Source of the DNA: Geobacillus icigianus
Lineage (GTDB): Bacteria > Bacillota > Bacilli > Bacillales > Anoxybacillaceae
Length of the DNA: 40,047 nucleotides
Direction: 5' to 3'
Assembly (NCBI RefSeq): GCF_000750005.1
Contig: NZ_JPYA01000200.1
Coordinates: 1-40,047 of the forward strand
The position numbers were made by a program, and so were the translations under genes. Positions 1 to 7,866 of this stretch are shown here, in pieces; position 1 is the stretch's first letter, and every line of letters starts with the position of its first letter. The notes under the pieces were generated by a model, which was not told the DNA's origin, did not search any database, and saw nothing but the letters and a program-made list of their open reading frames with translations.

Positions 1-31
1 AAATGAAACCGGAGAAAGGGGAAAGGGACGA

Positions 32-1627
32 ATGAAGAGGGAAGAATTGGTCGCCCCCGAGCGCTACAACTTGACGTCAGAAGTCGAGCGGCACGCGGCT
101 TTTCATCCAACCCGCATCGCGCTAAAATGGGAGAGCGAACAAGGCGAGACAAAAGAGATTACATACGGCCGCCTGATGGCGCGCGCCAACCAAATTGGAA
201 ACGTTTTCTTATCGCGTGGACTGCAAAAAGGAGACAAAGTGCTCATCATGGTGCCCCGTCTCATTGAAGCCTATGAAGTGTACTTAGGGGCGCTGAAAGC
301 GGGACTTGTCGTCATCCCGAGCTCGGAGATGCTGCGGACGAAAGATCTGGAATACCGACTCACCCATAGCGAGGCCAAAGCGGTCGTCGCCTACGCACCG
401 TATCTTGACGAGTTTGCGCCGATCGCAGGCATTGACCGCCTCACCAAGTTCGTCATCGGAAACGAGGGACAAGACGGATGGATCTCACTGGAAACCGCCA
501 TGGCGAACGAGAGCGAGACGCTTGAGGCGGCGGACACCGGGCGCGATGACATGGCGTTTTTGTCCTACACCTCTGGGACGACTGGCAATCCGAAAGGGGT
601 TGTCCATTGCCACGGCTGGGCGTACGCTCACTTGCGGACAGCGGCCAAAAATTGGCTCTGCATTGAGGAAGGCGACCTTGTTTGGGCGACGGCCGGACCG
701 GGGTGGCAAAAATGGATTTGGAGCCCGTTTTTATCGGTGCTCGGCTCGGGGGCGACCGGGTTCGTCTATTATGGCCGTTTTGAGCCGGAAAAATATTTGC
801 AGCTACTAGAAAAATACAACATCAATGTGCTGTGCTGTACGCCGACGGAGTATCGCTTGATGGCGAAAGTGACGGATATCGGCCGCTACCGTTTGCCGCA
901 TCTGCACAGCGCCGTATCGGCCGGCGAGCCGCTCAATCGCGAAGTAATCGATACGTTCGCCAAGCATTTTGGCGTCCACGTGCGCGACGGCTATGGGCAG
1001 ACGGAAAACACGCTGCTTGTCGGCGTCATGAAGGGGATGGAAATTAAACCGGGATCAATGGGGAAACCAACGCCGGGCAATCTTGTCGAGATCATCGACG
1101 AAAACGGCGAACCGTGCCCTGTGGGCGTCGTCGGGGATATCGCCGTCCATGTCGACACGCCGGCGCTGTTTAAGTATTACTACAAAGACCCGGAGCGGAC
1201 GGCGATACAGTTCCGCGGCGACTATTACATCACCGGCGACAAAGCGCGCAAAGACGAGGATGGCTACTTCTGGTTTGAAGGCCGCGGCGATGACATCATC
1301 GTCAGCTCCGGCTATACGATCGGCCCGTTTGAAGTTGAAGACGCGCTCGTCAAGCATCCGGCGGTGAAAGAATGCGCTGTCGTCGCCAGCCCGGATGAAG
1401 TGCGCGGCCATGTCGTCAAAGCGTTCGTCGTTCTCCGCGATGGGGTCGACAAAAACGATCCATCGCTCATTCCGGCGTTGCAGGAGCATGTCAAACAATT
1501 GACCGCTCCGTACAAATACCCGCGCAAAATCGAGTTCGTCGATGACTTGCCGAAAACGGCGTCTGGGAAAATTCGCCGCGTCGAGCTGCGCGAGCGGGAA
1601 GCGCGCTTGGCCGGCCGGTCATCGTAA
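32..1627 (+). CDS. AMP-forming acyl-CoA synthetase (MbcS/YtcI-like)
   Basis: A 531-residue member of the ANL (acyl/aryl-CoA synthetase) superfamily, which activates a carboxylic acid with ATP and joins it to coenzyme A in the cytoplasm. The P-loop YTSGTTGNPKG lies near residue 180, the A5 motif GYGQTE near 323, the TGDKARKDEDGYFWFEGR hinge near 405, and the C-terminal catalytic lysine in PKTASGK near 513, so the enzyme looks complete. The start has a purine-rich site (GGGGAAAGGG) just upstream. In Bacillus subtilis the gene at this position before nadK2 is ytcI (mbcS), reported to act on short branched-chain acids; that substrate is inferred from position and family resemblance. A paralogue lies at 37624-39282. 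Only 31 bases precede it, so its operon cannot be judged. Confidence 0.88.
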   Translation: MKREELVAPERYNLTSEVERHAAFHPTRIALKWESEQGETKEITYGRLMARANQIGNVFLSRGLQKGDKVLIMVPRLIEAYEVYLGALKAGLVVIPSSEMLRTKDLEYRLTHSEAKAVVAYAPYLDEFAPIAGIDRLTKFVIGNEGQDGWISLETAMANESETLEAADTGRDDMAFLSYTSGTTGNPKGVVHCHGWAYAHLRTAAKNWLCIEEGDLVWATAGPGWQKWIWSPFLSVLGSGATGFVYYGRFEPEKYLQLLEKYNINVLCCTPTEYRLMAKVTDIGRYRLPHLHSAVSAGEPLNREVIDTFAKHFGVHVRDGYGQTENTLLVGVMKGMEIKPGSMGKPTPGNLVEIIDENGEPCPVGVVGDIAVHVDTPALFKYYYKDPERTAIQFRGDYYITGDKARKDEDGYFWFEGRGDDIIVSSGYTIGPFEVEDALVKHPAVKECAVVASPDEVRGHVVKAFVVLRDGVDKNDPSLIPALQEHVKQLTAPYKYPRKIEFVDDLPKTASGKIRRVELREREARLAGRSS

Positions 1628-1740
1628 GCGCGGGATATGGAAACGCGAGGGCAATGAAAGGCCGCAAAACAGCCCGCCTCCTTAACATGAACCCGCCTGA
1701 AGGCCACCCGTTTCGGGAGGGGGCGAGCCGTTCATAAAAC

Positions 1741-1780
1741 GAAAGAGGGTGTCCCGAAAGGATCGGGATCCCTTCTTTCG
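1741..1780 (+). terminator. Imperfect hairpin after the acyl-CoA synthetase
   Basis: CGAAAGAGGGTGTCCCGA faces a near-complementary arm ending CCCTTCTTTCG, with a short loop. The long U-tract of a textbook terminator is missing, but the placement between two convergent genes and the TGTCCC core shared with three other terminators in the window support a terminator role. Confidence 0.5.
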
Positions 1781-1795
1781 TTGCTATCTATACGT

Positions 1796-1860
1796 GCTGA
1801 CTGCTTCTGCCGCACGATCGGTTGTGCCGATCTTGAAGGCAGACCGCCTTTTGGGTCAGC
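1796..1860. other. Three-tier imperfect hairpin between convergent genes
   Basis: Three nested pairs are visible in order: GCTGAC with GTCAGC, TCTGCC with GGCAGA, and GATCGG with CCGATC around a 5-base loop. It lies between the end of the acyl-CoA synthetase and the end of nadK2. It could be a bidirectional terminator or a structured RNA; no known riboswitch is recognised. Confidence 0.4.
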
Positions 1861-1936
1861 CCCTCTTCCATCCATACGCACCAAATATTCCCACACACCT
1901 TGTCGTCTCGTGAAGAACGGCGGCCTTGCGCGCCGT

Positions 1937-2740
1937 TTATAAAAAGACGCGTTTCACCTTATCCCAGAACGAATTGTCTTTCAGCCGCACCGTTTTGACG
2001 ACCCGATCGCTCAGGCGGATGTCGATTCGTTCGATATGCTGGATGCTGAGCGCCTCGTTGTCGAGGCCGATGATCGGAAAATGGCTTGCTTCTTCCGACA
2101 TTTTTAGCGTCAGCTTCCGCGCTCCGCTTAAAATGAACGGCGAGCCGAGCGTTCGGTAACGGTTGTTGTTAAGGGAAGCGAGCTCGCTCACTTGGAAGCA
2201 CGGCAAAAGCGGATCGACGACCGCCCCGTGCACCGATTTATTGTAGCCGGTGCTGCCGGTCGGCGTGGAGACGATCAAGCCGTCGCCGCGGAACGTTTCA
2301 AAATGAAGGTCGTCAATAAAGACATCGACCGCCATCGTTTTTATGATTTGCGAGCGAATCGAGCATTCGTTTAAACAAAAGAACGAGGTCGTGCCATCGA
2401 TCGTCACTTCAATGATCGGATAACGCCGCACTTCAAGTCGCCAATTTTTGGCCGCTTCCACCATATGATCGATATCGTTGATATGGAAATCGCAGTAGAA
2501 TCCGCGCGTCGGCAGCACGGACACACCGACATACAGACTGTCGGGACGGAACCCGGTTTGTCGGACCGCTTGTAAAAATGCCCCATCATCGCCGATGCTG
2601 ACGATAATATTCGCCTCGCGAAAGTCATCGACCACGACGAACGGCCCGCGTTTCGTTCTTTCGATGAGCGGTTTTACTCGTTCAACAAGACCGTCATCAT
2701 AATTGTAAAAAAAGTAGAGGTGATTGCGTTCTGTGTTCAT
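1937..2740 (-). CDS. nadK2: NAD kinase 2 (PpnKB/NadK2)
   Basis: Cytoplasmic enzyme that phosphorylates NAD to NADP. The 267-residue product matches the usual length and shows the family landmarks: an N-terminal SIGDDGAFLQAVR segment (residues 48-60), FCLNECSIRS, and the STPTGSTGYNKS glycine-rich nucleotide loop. The ATG at 2740 was chosen because it follows AGGAGGT with good spacing; an upstream in-frame ATG at 2776 has no such site. The hallmark GGDGT motif is GDDGA here; the aspartate aligned with the catalytic one is kept at residue 52. It is transcribed away from sppA, and the sppA promoter overlaps its ribosome-binding region. Gene order nadK2-sppA matches B. subtilis. Confidence 0.93.
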   Translation of the reverse strand: MNTERNHLYFFYNYDDGLVERVKPLIERTKRGPFVVVDDFREANIIVSIGDDGAFLQAVRQTGFRPDSLYVGVSVLPTRGFYCDFHINDIDHMVEAAKNWRLEVRRYPIIEVTIDGTTSFFCLNECSIRSQIIKTMAVDVFIDDLHFETFRGDGLIVSTPTGSTGYNKSVHGAVVDPLLPCFQVSELASLNNNRYRTLGSPFILSGARKLTLKMSEEASHFPIIGLDNEALSIQHIERIDIRLSDRVVKTVRLKDNSFWDKVKRVFL

Positions 2741-2743
2741 TTT

Positions 2744-2772
2744 TTGACCTCCTACTAGCATTCTTGTATAAT
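2744..2772 (+). promoter_or_regulatory. SigA-type promoter for sppA
   Basis: TTGACC at 2744-2749 and a perfect TATAAT at 2767-2772 are separated by 17 bases. Transcription would begin near 2779, giving a leader of about 70 bases. The -35 box overlaps the translation start region of the divergent nadK2. Confidence 0.75.
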
Positions 2773-2847
2773 CCAATGTACAATATCTATCGTACCATAT
2801 TTTCCATCAGTTCTAAAAACAGGAGAACTACGACGGGAGGAAGACGA

Positions 2848-3855
2848 ATGAATCGGAAACGATGGGTGGCATTGGCCATCGCTGCAGTTCTGTTCATCAT
2901 TTCAGTGTTGGTGCAAGCGGTCAGTGCGTTGTTATCCGACAAGGCAGGTGGATGGTCTGAAAAATGGATGGCGCTCATGGATTCGCCATTCAGTGAGGAA
3001 GTCATTGCTGATGGCAATCCAACCAAAAAAATTGCCGTACTAGAAGTTGATGGTGTCATCCAAGACAGCGGTGAAGGAGGGACGGTGCTGTCGTCCTCTT
3101 CCTACAATCATCAGGCATTTTTACAGATGATCCAGCAAGCACAGGAAGACCATGATGTCAAGGCAATCATTCTACATATCAATTCGCCGGGGGGCGGCGT
3201 CATGGAAAGTGCCGAAATTCATGATCAGCTCTTGAAGCTGAAAAAGAAAACGAACAAGCCGATTTACGTGTCGATGGGGGCGATGGCCGCTTCCGGCGGC
3301 TACTACATCGCGACCGCCGGGGATAAAATTTTCGCCAGTCCAGAGACGATCACTGGTTCGATTGGTGTCATCATGCAAAGCGTTAATTATGAAAAGCTGG
3401 CGAAAAAGTACGGGGTAGAATGGGTGACGATCAAAAGCGGCCCATATAAAGATATTATGAATCCTGCTCGCCCTATGACAGAAGCGGAGCGTACCTTGCT
3501 GCAACGGCTCATCAACAACTCCTATGAACAGTTTGTCAATGTGGTTGCCAGTGGGCGAAAGATGCCAAAAGATGTGGTCCGCAGACTGGCCGACGGTCGC
3601 ATTTATGACGGTCGCCAAGCGAAATCGCTTCGTTTGATTGATGAGTTTGGCTATCTCGATGATGTGATCGAGGCGCTAAAGAAAGAACACCATCTCAAAG
3701 GAGCGCAAGTGGTCAAATATGTGTCCGATAAGCCGTGGAGCTCACTGTTGCGTGCTGCCACCACCCAGCTAAAGCCAACCGACGAGACGGTGTTGTTCAT
3801 TCGCCAGTTGGCGCATCCGTCATCGCCGCGTCTGATGTATTTGTATGCTGAGTAA
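2848..3855 (+). CDS. sppA: Signal peptide peptidase SppA
   Basis: Membrane-anchored serine protease (clan SK, family S49) that degrades cleaved signal peptides and, in B. subtilis, contributes to resistance to lysozyme and lantibiotics. The 335-residue protein begins with a basic stretch and one membrane segment (about residues 6-28). The catalytic serine is S149 in MAASGGYY and the general-base lysine is K201 in GPYKDIM, each two residues from the B. subtilis positions S147 and K199. The ATG at 2848 follows GGGAGG at 7 bases; an upstream in-frame ATG at 2764 lies before the predicted transcription start. yteJ follows after 14 bases, so the two are probably co-transcribed. Confidence 0.95.
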   Translation: MNRKRWVALAIAAVLFIISVLVQAVSALLSDKAGGWSEKWMALMDSPFSEEVIADGNPTKKIAVLEVDGVIQDSGEGGTVLSSSSYNHQAFLQMIQQAQEDHDVKAIILHINSPGGGVMESAEIHDQLLKLKKKTNKPIYVSMGAMAASGGYYIATAGDKIFASPETITGSIGVIMQSVNYEKLAKKYGVEWVTIKSGPYKDIMNPARPMTEAERTLLQRLINNSYEQFVNVVASGRKMPKDVVRRLADGRIYDGRQAKSLRLIDEFGYLDDVIEALKKEHHLKGAQVVKYVSDKPWSSLLRAATTQLKPTDETVLFIRQLAHPSSPRLMYLYAE

Positions 3856-3869
3856 AGGAGGAACCCATC

Positions 3870-4340
3870 ATGACAGAGAGAGAAGCAGCGGCGTTGCTAG
3901 GAGAAGTTGTTCCGCCGACGGTGTGCTCTGTATATTACGGTGGATTTTGGCTCCGTTTCTGGGCTTATTGTCTGGATATCATCGTAGTCGCAAGCATCAA
4001 TCGCCTGATTGTATGGCCTTTGTTCCGTCTGTTTGACTGGCCGCTTGAGCAGGATGGGATGTTTGCACCGGCCACGATCGCCGCAGCGATCGTGTTTTAT
4101 GCGTACTTTGTGCTCATGACGAAAGCGTTCGGCCAAACGCTTGGCAAAATGGTGTTCGGCTTAAAAGTGGTTGACGAACGGGGCGGGCGGCTCACATGGC
4201 TGACGGTGCTGTTCCGCGAAGTCGTCGGCAAGTTTATTTCCAAAACGCTGTTGTTTGTCGGTTTTCTGTTCGTGGCGTTTTCCGAAAAGAAAAAAGGCAT
4301 GCACGATCAATTCGCCGATACGATCGTCATTCGCGAGTAG
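3870..4340 (+). CDS. yteJ: RDD-family membrane protein YteJ
   Basis: A 156-residue integral membrane protein with an RDD domain: the arginine in GFWLRFWAYCLD (about residues 26-37) and an aspartate following it, then hydrophobic segments near 30-52, 70-90 and 125-145. The ribosome site AAAGGAGGA lies just before the ATG. In B. subtilis YteJ is reported to restrain SppA, so the tight pairing with the upstream sppA (14-base gap) suggests the same regulator-protease relation here. The C-terminal half is basic and carries the usual GQTLGKMVFGLKVV motif of RDD proteins. A strong terminator follows. Confidence 0.88.
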   Translation: MTEREAAALLGEVVPPTVCSVYYGGFWLRFWAYCLDIIVVASINRLIVWPLFRLFDWPLEQDGMFAPATIAAAIVFYAYFVLMTKAFGQTLGKMVFGLKVVDERGGRLTWLTVLFREVVGKFISKTLLFVGFLFVAFSEKKKGMHDQFADTIVIRE

Positions 4341-4380
4341 TCCCCGGCAAAGGGCACCGGTCACTTCACCATCATCATCG

Positions 4381-4410
4381 ACCTGCCGAAACGGCAGGTT
4401 TATTTTTTTT
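4381..4410 (+). terminator. Rho-independent terminator after yteJ
   Basis: ACCTGCCG and CGGCAGGT form an 8-bp perfect stem with an AAA loop, followed by TTATTTTTTTTT. It separates the sppA-yteJ unit from ytfI. Confidence 0.9.
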
Positions 4411-4451
4411 TCCATATGGTGACAATGTATGGAGAAAGGAAGTGCGGACCG

Positions 4452-5135
4452 TTGAAAACAGGAATGGTAGTGATCATCATCGTTGGTTTTTTTCTGTTGC
4501 TGCTCGCCTCGATGAAAGTGTCGGTGGCCATCGCTTTCCGCCACGTACGGAATGATGAAGAATGCAAAATCGTAGTGCGCACGCTGTTTGGCCTTTTCCG
4601 TTATACGATCCGCATTCCGCTCCTCAAACCGGAATGGGACGGAAAAACGCCGCAGGTGGCGTTTGTCCAAAAGCAAGGTGTCGGCGGAACGAGGGACAAG
4701 GAGGAAAAAAAGGGGAAGTTGACCCCGGCGAAAGTGGCCCGCTTCATCCGGCAAGTAAAACGGTTTTTGCGGCAAGTTGTCGATTTGCACGAAATTATGA
4801 AACAATTTTATCGCCATGTAACGGTGACGCAATGGGAGTGGAAAACGAGAATCGGCACGGGCGACGCGGCGTCAACCGGCTTGCTTGTGGGGCTTGGCTG
4901 GTCATTGAAATACATGATCATCGGCGCGGTGAGCCGCTACATGAACATGAAAACCGTCCCGGTTGTTGCCGTTGTGCCCGCGTATGACCAAGCCGTGTCA
5001 GAAACGGCGTTTGCATGTATGATTCATTTTCGAATCGGGCATGCTATGGTAGCAGGATGGCGAGTGATTAAGCATTGGCGCGGGCGGCGGCCGGCGAAAT
5101 GGTCGACCGCACGGCAGGTAAACGAAGGCTACTAG
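4452..5135 (+). CDS. ytfI: YtfI-like membrane-anchored protein (DUF2953)
   Basis: A 227-residue protein with one N-terminal hydrophobic segment (about residues 5-24) followed by a basic, mostly soluble domain; the content and position before ytfJ match B. subtilis YtfI (DUF2953), whose function is not established. I chose the TTG at 4452 because GGAGAAAGGAAG precedes it at fair spacing and it gives a compact membrane anchor; an ATG at 4464 and an ATG at 4416 (inside the likely leader, close to the previous terminator) are alternatives. The next gene starts 11 bases after its stop with its own strong ribosome site, so the two form an operon. Confidence 0.8.
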   Translation: MKTGMVVIIIVGFFLLLLASMKVSVAIAFRHVRNDEECKIVVRTLFGLFRYTIRIPLLKPEWDGKTPQVAFVQKQGVGGTRDKEEKKGKLTPAKVARFIRQVKRFLRQVVDLHEIMKQFYRHVTVTQWEWKTRIGTGDAASTGLLVGLGWSLKYMIIGAVSRYMNMKTVPVVAVVPAYDQAVSETAFACMIHFRIGHAMVAGWRVIKHWRGRRPAKWSTARQVNEGY

Positions 5136-5146
5136 GAGGAATGAAC

Positions 5147-5611
5147 ATGACGAACCATCCGATTCAAGGGCTGATGACGACGGCGATGGAAAATTTAAAA
5201 CAAATGATCGACGTCAACACGATTATCGGCGACCCGGTCGAAACGCCGGACGGCAGCGTGATTTTGACCGTGTCGAAAGTCGGGTTTGGCTTTGCCGCGG
5301 GCGGCAGCGAGTTTATGGTTGACGGCCAACAACATGGCCAGCAAGGAACACAAGCGGGCGGAAACGGACAGGCACAAGGGAACGGACATCCGTTTGGCGG
5401 CGGCAGCGGTGGGGGCGTGTCGATTACGCCGATTGCGTTTCTCGTCGTCAACTCGTCCGGGGTGAAGCTGCTTCATCTGGACGAAAGCACGCACTTATAT
5501 GAAAAAATTCTCGATGTCGCTCCGCAGGCGCTTGAAAAAATTCAGGCGATGCTGAAGAAAAACAAGAAAGACGGCGGCGCCCGCGAACAGACGAACGACT
5601 TTGACATTTAG
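5147..5611 (+). CDS. ytfJ: Spore protein YtfJ (GerW family)
   Basis: A 154-residue sporulation protein of the YtfJ/GerW family, expressed in the forespore in B. subtilis. The N-terminal half carries the family signature: NHPIQGLMTTAM, the IIGDPVETPDG stretch, and SKVGFGFAAGGSEF (about residues 42-55). A Gly/Gln-rich linker (about 60-90, with HGQQGTQAGG) then leads to a conserved VSITPIAFLVV segment. The ATG at 5147 sits 6 bases after AGGAGGA; an ATG at 5141 directly touches that site and is less likely. It follows ytfI closely and ends on a terminator. Confidence 0.92.
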   Translation: MTNHPIQGLMTTAMENLKQMIDVNTIIGDPVETPDGSVILTVSKVGFGFAAGGSEFMVDGQQHGQQGTQAGGNGQAQGNGHPFGGGSGGGVSITPIAFLVVNSSGVKLLHLDESTHLYEKILDVAPQALEKIQAMLKKNKKDGGAREQTNDFDI

Positions 5612-5639
5612 CCGGACCGCTGGCGTCCGGCGTTTTTTT
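5611..5639 (+). terminator. Terminator after ytfJ
   Basis: GCCGGAC pairs with GTCCGGC across a short loop and is followed by GTTTTTTTG. The stem begins within the ytfJ stop codon. Confidence 0.88.
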
Positions 5640-5666
5640 GTTTGGCAACCGTATCGGACAAAATCG

Positions 5667-5695
5667 TTGAAAAATTCCGTGTTGCGCTTTAGTAT
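5667..5695 (+). promoter_or_regulatory. SigA-type promoter for tpx
   Basis: TTGAAA (5667-5672), a 17-base spacer and TAGTAT (5690-5695) lie 40 bases before the tpx start codon. Confidence 0.6.
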
Positions 5696-5734
5696 GGAAG
5701 TAGTACATATTTTTTCTAAAGGGGGAGAGAACCC

Positions 5735-6235
5735 ATGGCTCAGGTGACGTTTAAAGGGCAGCCGGTGACGCTTGTCGGCAACGAAGTGAAAGTCGGCGAC
5801 AAAGCGCCGGATTTCACCGTACTTGATCAAAACTTGCAGGAAGTGACGCTCGCCGACACGAAAGGGCACGTCCGGCTGATCAGCGTCGTTCCGTCGCTCG
5901 ATACCGGGGTTTGCGATGCGCAGACGCGCCGATTCAATGAGGAAGCGGCGAAGCTGGACAATGTGAAAGTGTTGACGATCAGCGTCGATTTGCCGTTTGC
6001 GCAAAAGCGGTGGTGCGGCGCCGCCGGCATTGAGAACGTGCAAATGTTGTCCGACCATCGCGATGTCTCGTTCGGACAGGCCTACGGCGTCTTGATCAAG
6101 GAGCTGCGCCTGCTTGCCCGCGCCGTGTTCGTCATCGATAGCAACGACACGGTGACGTATGTCGAACACGTGCCGGAAGTGACGAACCATCCGAACTACG
6201 AAGCGGCGATAGAAGCGGCAAAAGCGGCGAAATAA
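5735..6235 (+). CDS. tpx: Thiol peroxidase (atypical 2-Cys peroxiredoxin)
   Basis: A 166-residue cytoplasmic peroxiredoxin that reduces hydrogen peroxide and alkyl peroxides with electrons from thioredoxin. The peroxidatic cysteine is C60 in [10 protein letters not shown] and the resolving cysteine is C94 in [10 protein letters not shown], the spacing expected of the Tpx subfamily. The N terminus starts with [15 protein letters not shown], typical for Tpx. The start follows AAAGGGGGAGAG. It has its own promoter and terminator, so it is probably monocistronic. Position between ytfJ and ytxK matches B. subtilis. Confidence 0.97.
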   Translation: MAQVTFKGQPVTLVGNEVKVGDKAPDFTVLDQNLQEVTLADTKGHVRLISVVPSLDTGVCDAQTRRFNEEAAKLDNVKVLTISVDLPFAQKRWCGAAGIENVQMLSDHRDVSFGQAYGVLIKELRLLARAVFVIDSNDTVTYVEHVPEVTNHPNYEAAIEAAKAAK

Positions 6236-6280
6236 CGATGAGCGGCGGACATCCGCCCGCATAGGATGCCCGACCATAGC

Positions 6281-6306
6281 GGCCCCGACTCGTTCGGGGC
6301 CTTTTC
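6281..6306 (+). terminator. Terminator after tpx
   Basis: GGCCCCGA (6281-6288) and TCGGGGCC (6294-6301) form an 8-bp stem with a 5-base loop, followed by TTTTC. Confidence 0.85.
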
Positions 6307-6328
6307 ATGTTTTCGATCGGCCCCTTTC

Positions 6329-6357
6329 TTGCGGTGTGAGGCGGACGGGCGTACAAT
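6329..6357 (+). promoter_or_regulatory. SigA-type promoter for ytxK
   Basis: TTGCGG (6329-6334), 17 bases, then TACAAT (6352-6357), which is 39 bases before the ytxK ATG. The -35 box is weak but the -10 box and spacing are good. Confidence 0.55.
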
Positions 6358-6396
6358 ATACAGAAGGGACGTTGGTAGAAAGGTGGGGACGGATAG

Positions 6397-7386
6397 ATGA
6401 TGGCGCCAGTTGAACGGTTGTTCACGGTCGTTGACGAGACGGCCCGGATTTTGCAAGAAGAATTGCAATGCACGTATTTGGAAGCTGTTGCCGAGACGGG
6501 GGAAAATTTGTTTCATGGCGACGTGTTGCAAGACGAAGTGAGCGAGCTGAACGCGAAACGGTTGAAAAAGCAGTATCGCGAACTGCTGCTGGAACGGTTT
6601 CAAAACGAAGACATCCGCAAAGCGTTCCAGCTCGCGGTGCTAAAAGGGATGCGAACGCATGTCCAGCCGCATCATCAAATGACCCCGGATGCGGTCAGCC
6701 TGTTTTTGGCCTATTTAGTCCGCGAGTTTACGCGCTCGCATTTGGCGGTGACGATTCTCGACCCGGCCGTCGGCACGGCGAATTTATTAACGGCGGTGTT
6801 AAACGGCCTGCGGGGCAAACAGGCGGCCAGCTACGGCAGCGATGTCGACGACCTGCTCATCAAATTGGCCTATGTCAACGCCAACTTGCAAAAGCATGCG
6901 GTGCAACTGTTTAACCAAGACAGTCTCAGGCCGCTGTTTGTCGAGCCGGTCGATGTTGTCGTCTGCGATCTGCCGGTCGGCTATTACCCGGATGACGACA
7001 ATGCCGCCCGCTTCGCCTTAAAAGCAACCGAAGGAAAGTCGTACGCCCACCATTTGTTCATCGAGCAAAGCTTGCGCTATACGAAAGAGGGGGGCTACTT
7101 GTTTTTCCTCATCCCGAATACGTTGTTTTCAAGCCCGCAGGCGGGGCAGCTGAACGAATTTTTAAAAGAGGCAGCCATCGTTCAAGGCGTCTTGCAGCTG
7201 CCGCTGTCGATGTTTAAAAACGATCAGGCGGCCAAAAGCGTGTTGATTTTGCAAAAGAAAGGGCCAAACGTCAAAAAGCCCAAACACGTGCTGCTTGTTG
7301 ATTTGCCTAGATTTTCCAATAAATCAGCGATGCAGGCGATGATGGCCAAAATCGACGCCTGGATCACTGCGGAAAAAGGACAGTGA
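6397..7386 (+). CDS. ytxK: YtxK, class I SAM-dependent methyltransferase-like protein
   Basis: A 329-residue protein related to N6-adenine DNA methylases of restriction-modification systems. The N-terminal 100 residues are helical. The SAM-binding motif I is ILDPAVGTANLL (about residues 120-131), and the position of the catalytic (N/D)PP(Y/F) motif is occupied by CDLPVGYYP (about 190-198), a non-standard form. Its target, if any, is unknown; no restriction endonuclease is near. It lies immediately upstream of ackA as in B. subtilis. Its start follows AAAGGTGGGG, with a second ATG one codon later. A GGTGTCCC-type terminator separates it from ackA, so co-transcription is unlikely to be complete. 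Confidence 0.87.
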   Translation: MMAPVERLFTVVDETARILQEELQCTYLEAVAETGENLFHGDVLQDEVSELNAKRLKKQYRELLLERFQNEDIRKAFQLAVLKGMRTHVQPHHQMTPDAVSLFLAYLVREFTRSHLAVTILDPAVGTANLLTAVLNGLRGKQAASYGSDVDDLLIKLAYVNANLQKHAVQLFNQDSLRPLFVEPVDVVVCDLPVGYYPDDDNAARFALKATEGKSYAHHLFIEQSLRYTKEGGYLFFLIPNTLFSSPQAGQLNEFLKEAAIVQGVLQLPLSMFKNDQAAKSVLILQKKGPNVKKPKHVLLVDLPRFSNKSAMQAMMAKIDAWITAEKGQ

Positions 7387-7388
7387 CA

Positions 7389-7424
7389 AGAGGGTGTCCC
7401 CAATGGCGATGGGACACCTTTTTT
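7389..7424 (+). terminator. GGTGTCCC-type terminator after ytxK
   Basis: GGTGTCCC (7393-7400) and GGGACACC (7411-7418) form a perfect 8-bp stem followed by six T residues. The same stem sequence recurs at 31082 and 33587 and, imperfectly, at 1741. Confidence 0.92.
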
Positions 7425-7490
7425 GATCACCGGCCCGCCAAGCCTCTCCGCCAAACGGGAAGTTGCCTCTTCCTCCCTCTTGCGCTCACG

Positions 7491-7629
7491 CCTAGGAGAC
7501 CGGTGATTTAAGCGGGCAAGCCGCTTATCAAGCCCGTTTTTCAAATAGAAAAGCCTCATCGCATCAGGATCACCTTTCAAACGATCCCCCCATTGCTCAA
7601 AAGAAACAACCGTTTTTCACCAGCCTTCT
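7491..7629 (-). repeat. 139-bp MITE-like interspersed repeat, copy 1
   Basis: Read on the minus strand this segment is almost the same as 39860-39996 over its full length, including GAGCAATGGGGGATCGTTTG and GAGGCTTTTCTATT. Its ends are imperfect inverted repeats: about 12 of 15 positions match between the outward-read ends, each with CTAG then GGTGA. No coding capacity is seen. It fills most of the spacer between ytxK and ackA. Degenerate copies are near 28468-28680. Confidence 0.75.
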
Positions 7630-7721
7630 AGAGGAGGGGCTTCTCGATGATCAAGGCTTGCTCTTGCCCCTCCCTTTGTAATCAGCATCGTTTTCATTTT
7701 TCGCAACATAAAAACTTTTTC

Positions 7722-7738
7722 TTGCAACCGGTTGCGAA
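7722..7738 (+). promoter_or_regulatory. Probable CcpA (cre) site upstream of ackA
   Basis: The dyad TTGCAACCGGTTGCGAA resembles the catabolite-responsive element with mismatches at two positions. Its centre is about 56 bases before the likely transcription start of the ackA promoter, the kind of upstream position used for CcpA activation of ackA in B. subtilis. Confidence 0.5.
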
Positions 7739-7750
7739 CCAAAACTGCGC

Positions 7751-7779
7751 TTGAAACGGGGAAACGGGGTGCATACAAT
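7751..7779 (+). promoter_or_regulatory. SigA-type promoter for ackA
   Basis: TTGAAA (7751-7756), 17 bases, TACAAT (7774-7779). The leader to the ackA ATG is about 80 bases. Confidence 0.7.
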
Positions 7780-7866
7780 GAAAAAGGCATAGTGAAACGG
7801 ACGCGCATCGCGCACACTAATGGCAAGCGCGAGCGGATTTTTGTCAAAAAGGAGCGGGATACGTCT

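Noticed and set aside
1055..1498. Long antisense open frames within the acyl-CoA synthetase and many other genes
   Set aside because: They mirror GC-rich codon use of real genes, lack ribosome sites and have no recognisable domains.
6397..7386. YtxK as part of a restriction-modification system
   Set aside because: It is a conserved Bacillaceae gene next to ackA, with a non-standard catalytic motif and no endonuclease or specificity gene nearby.
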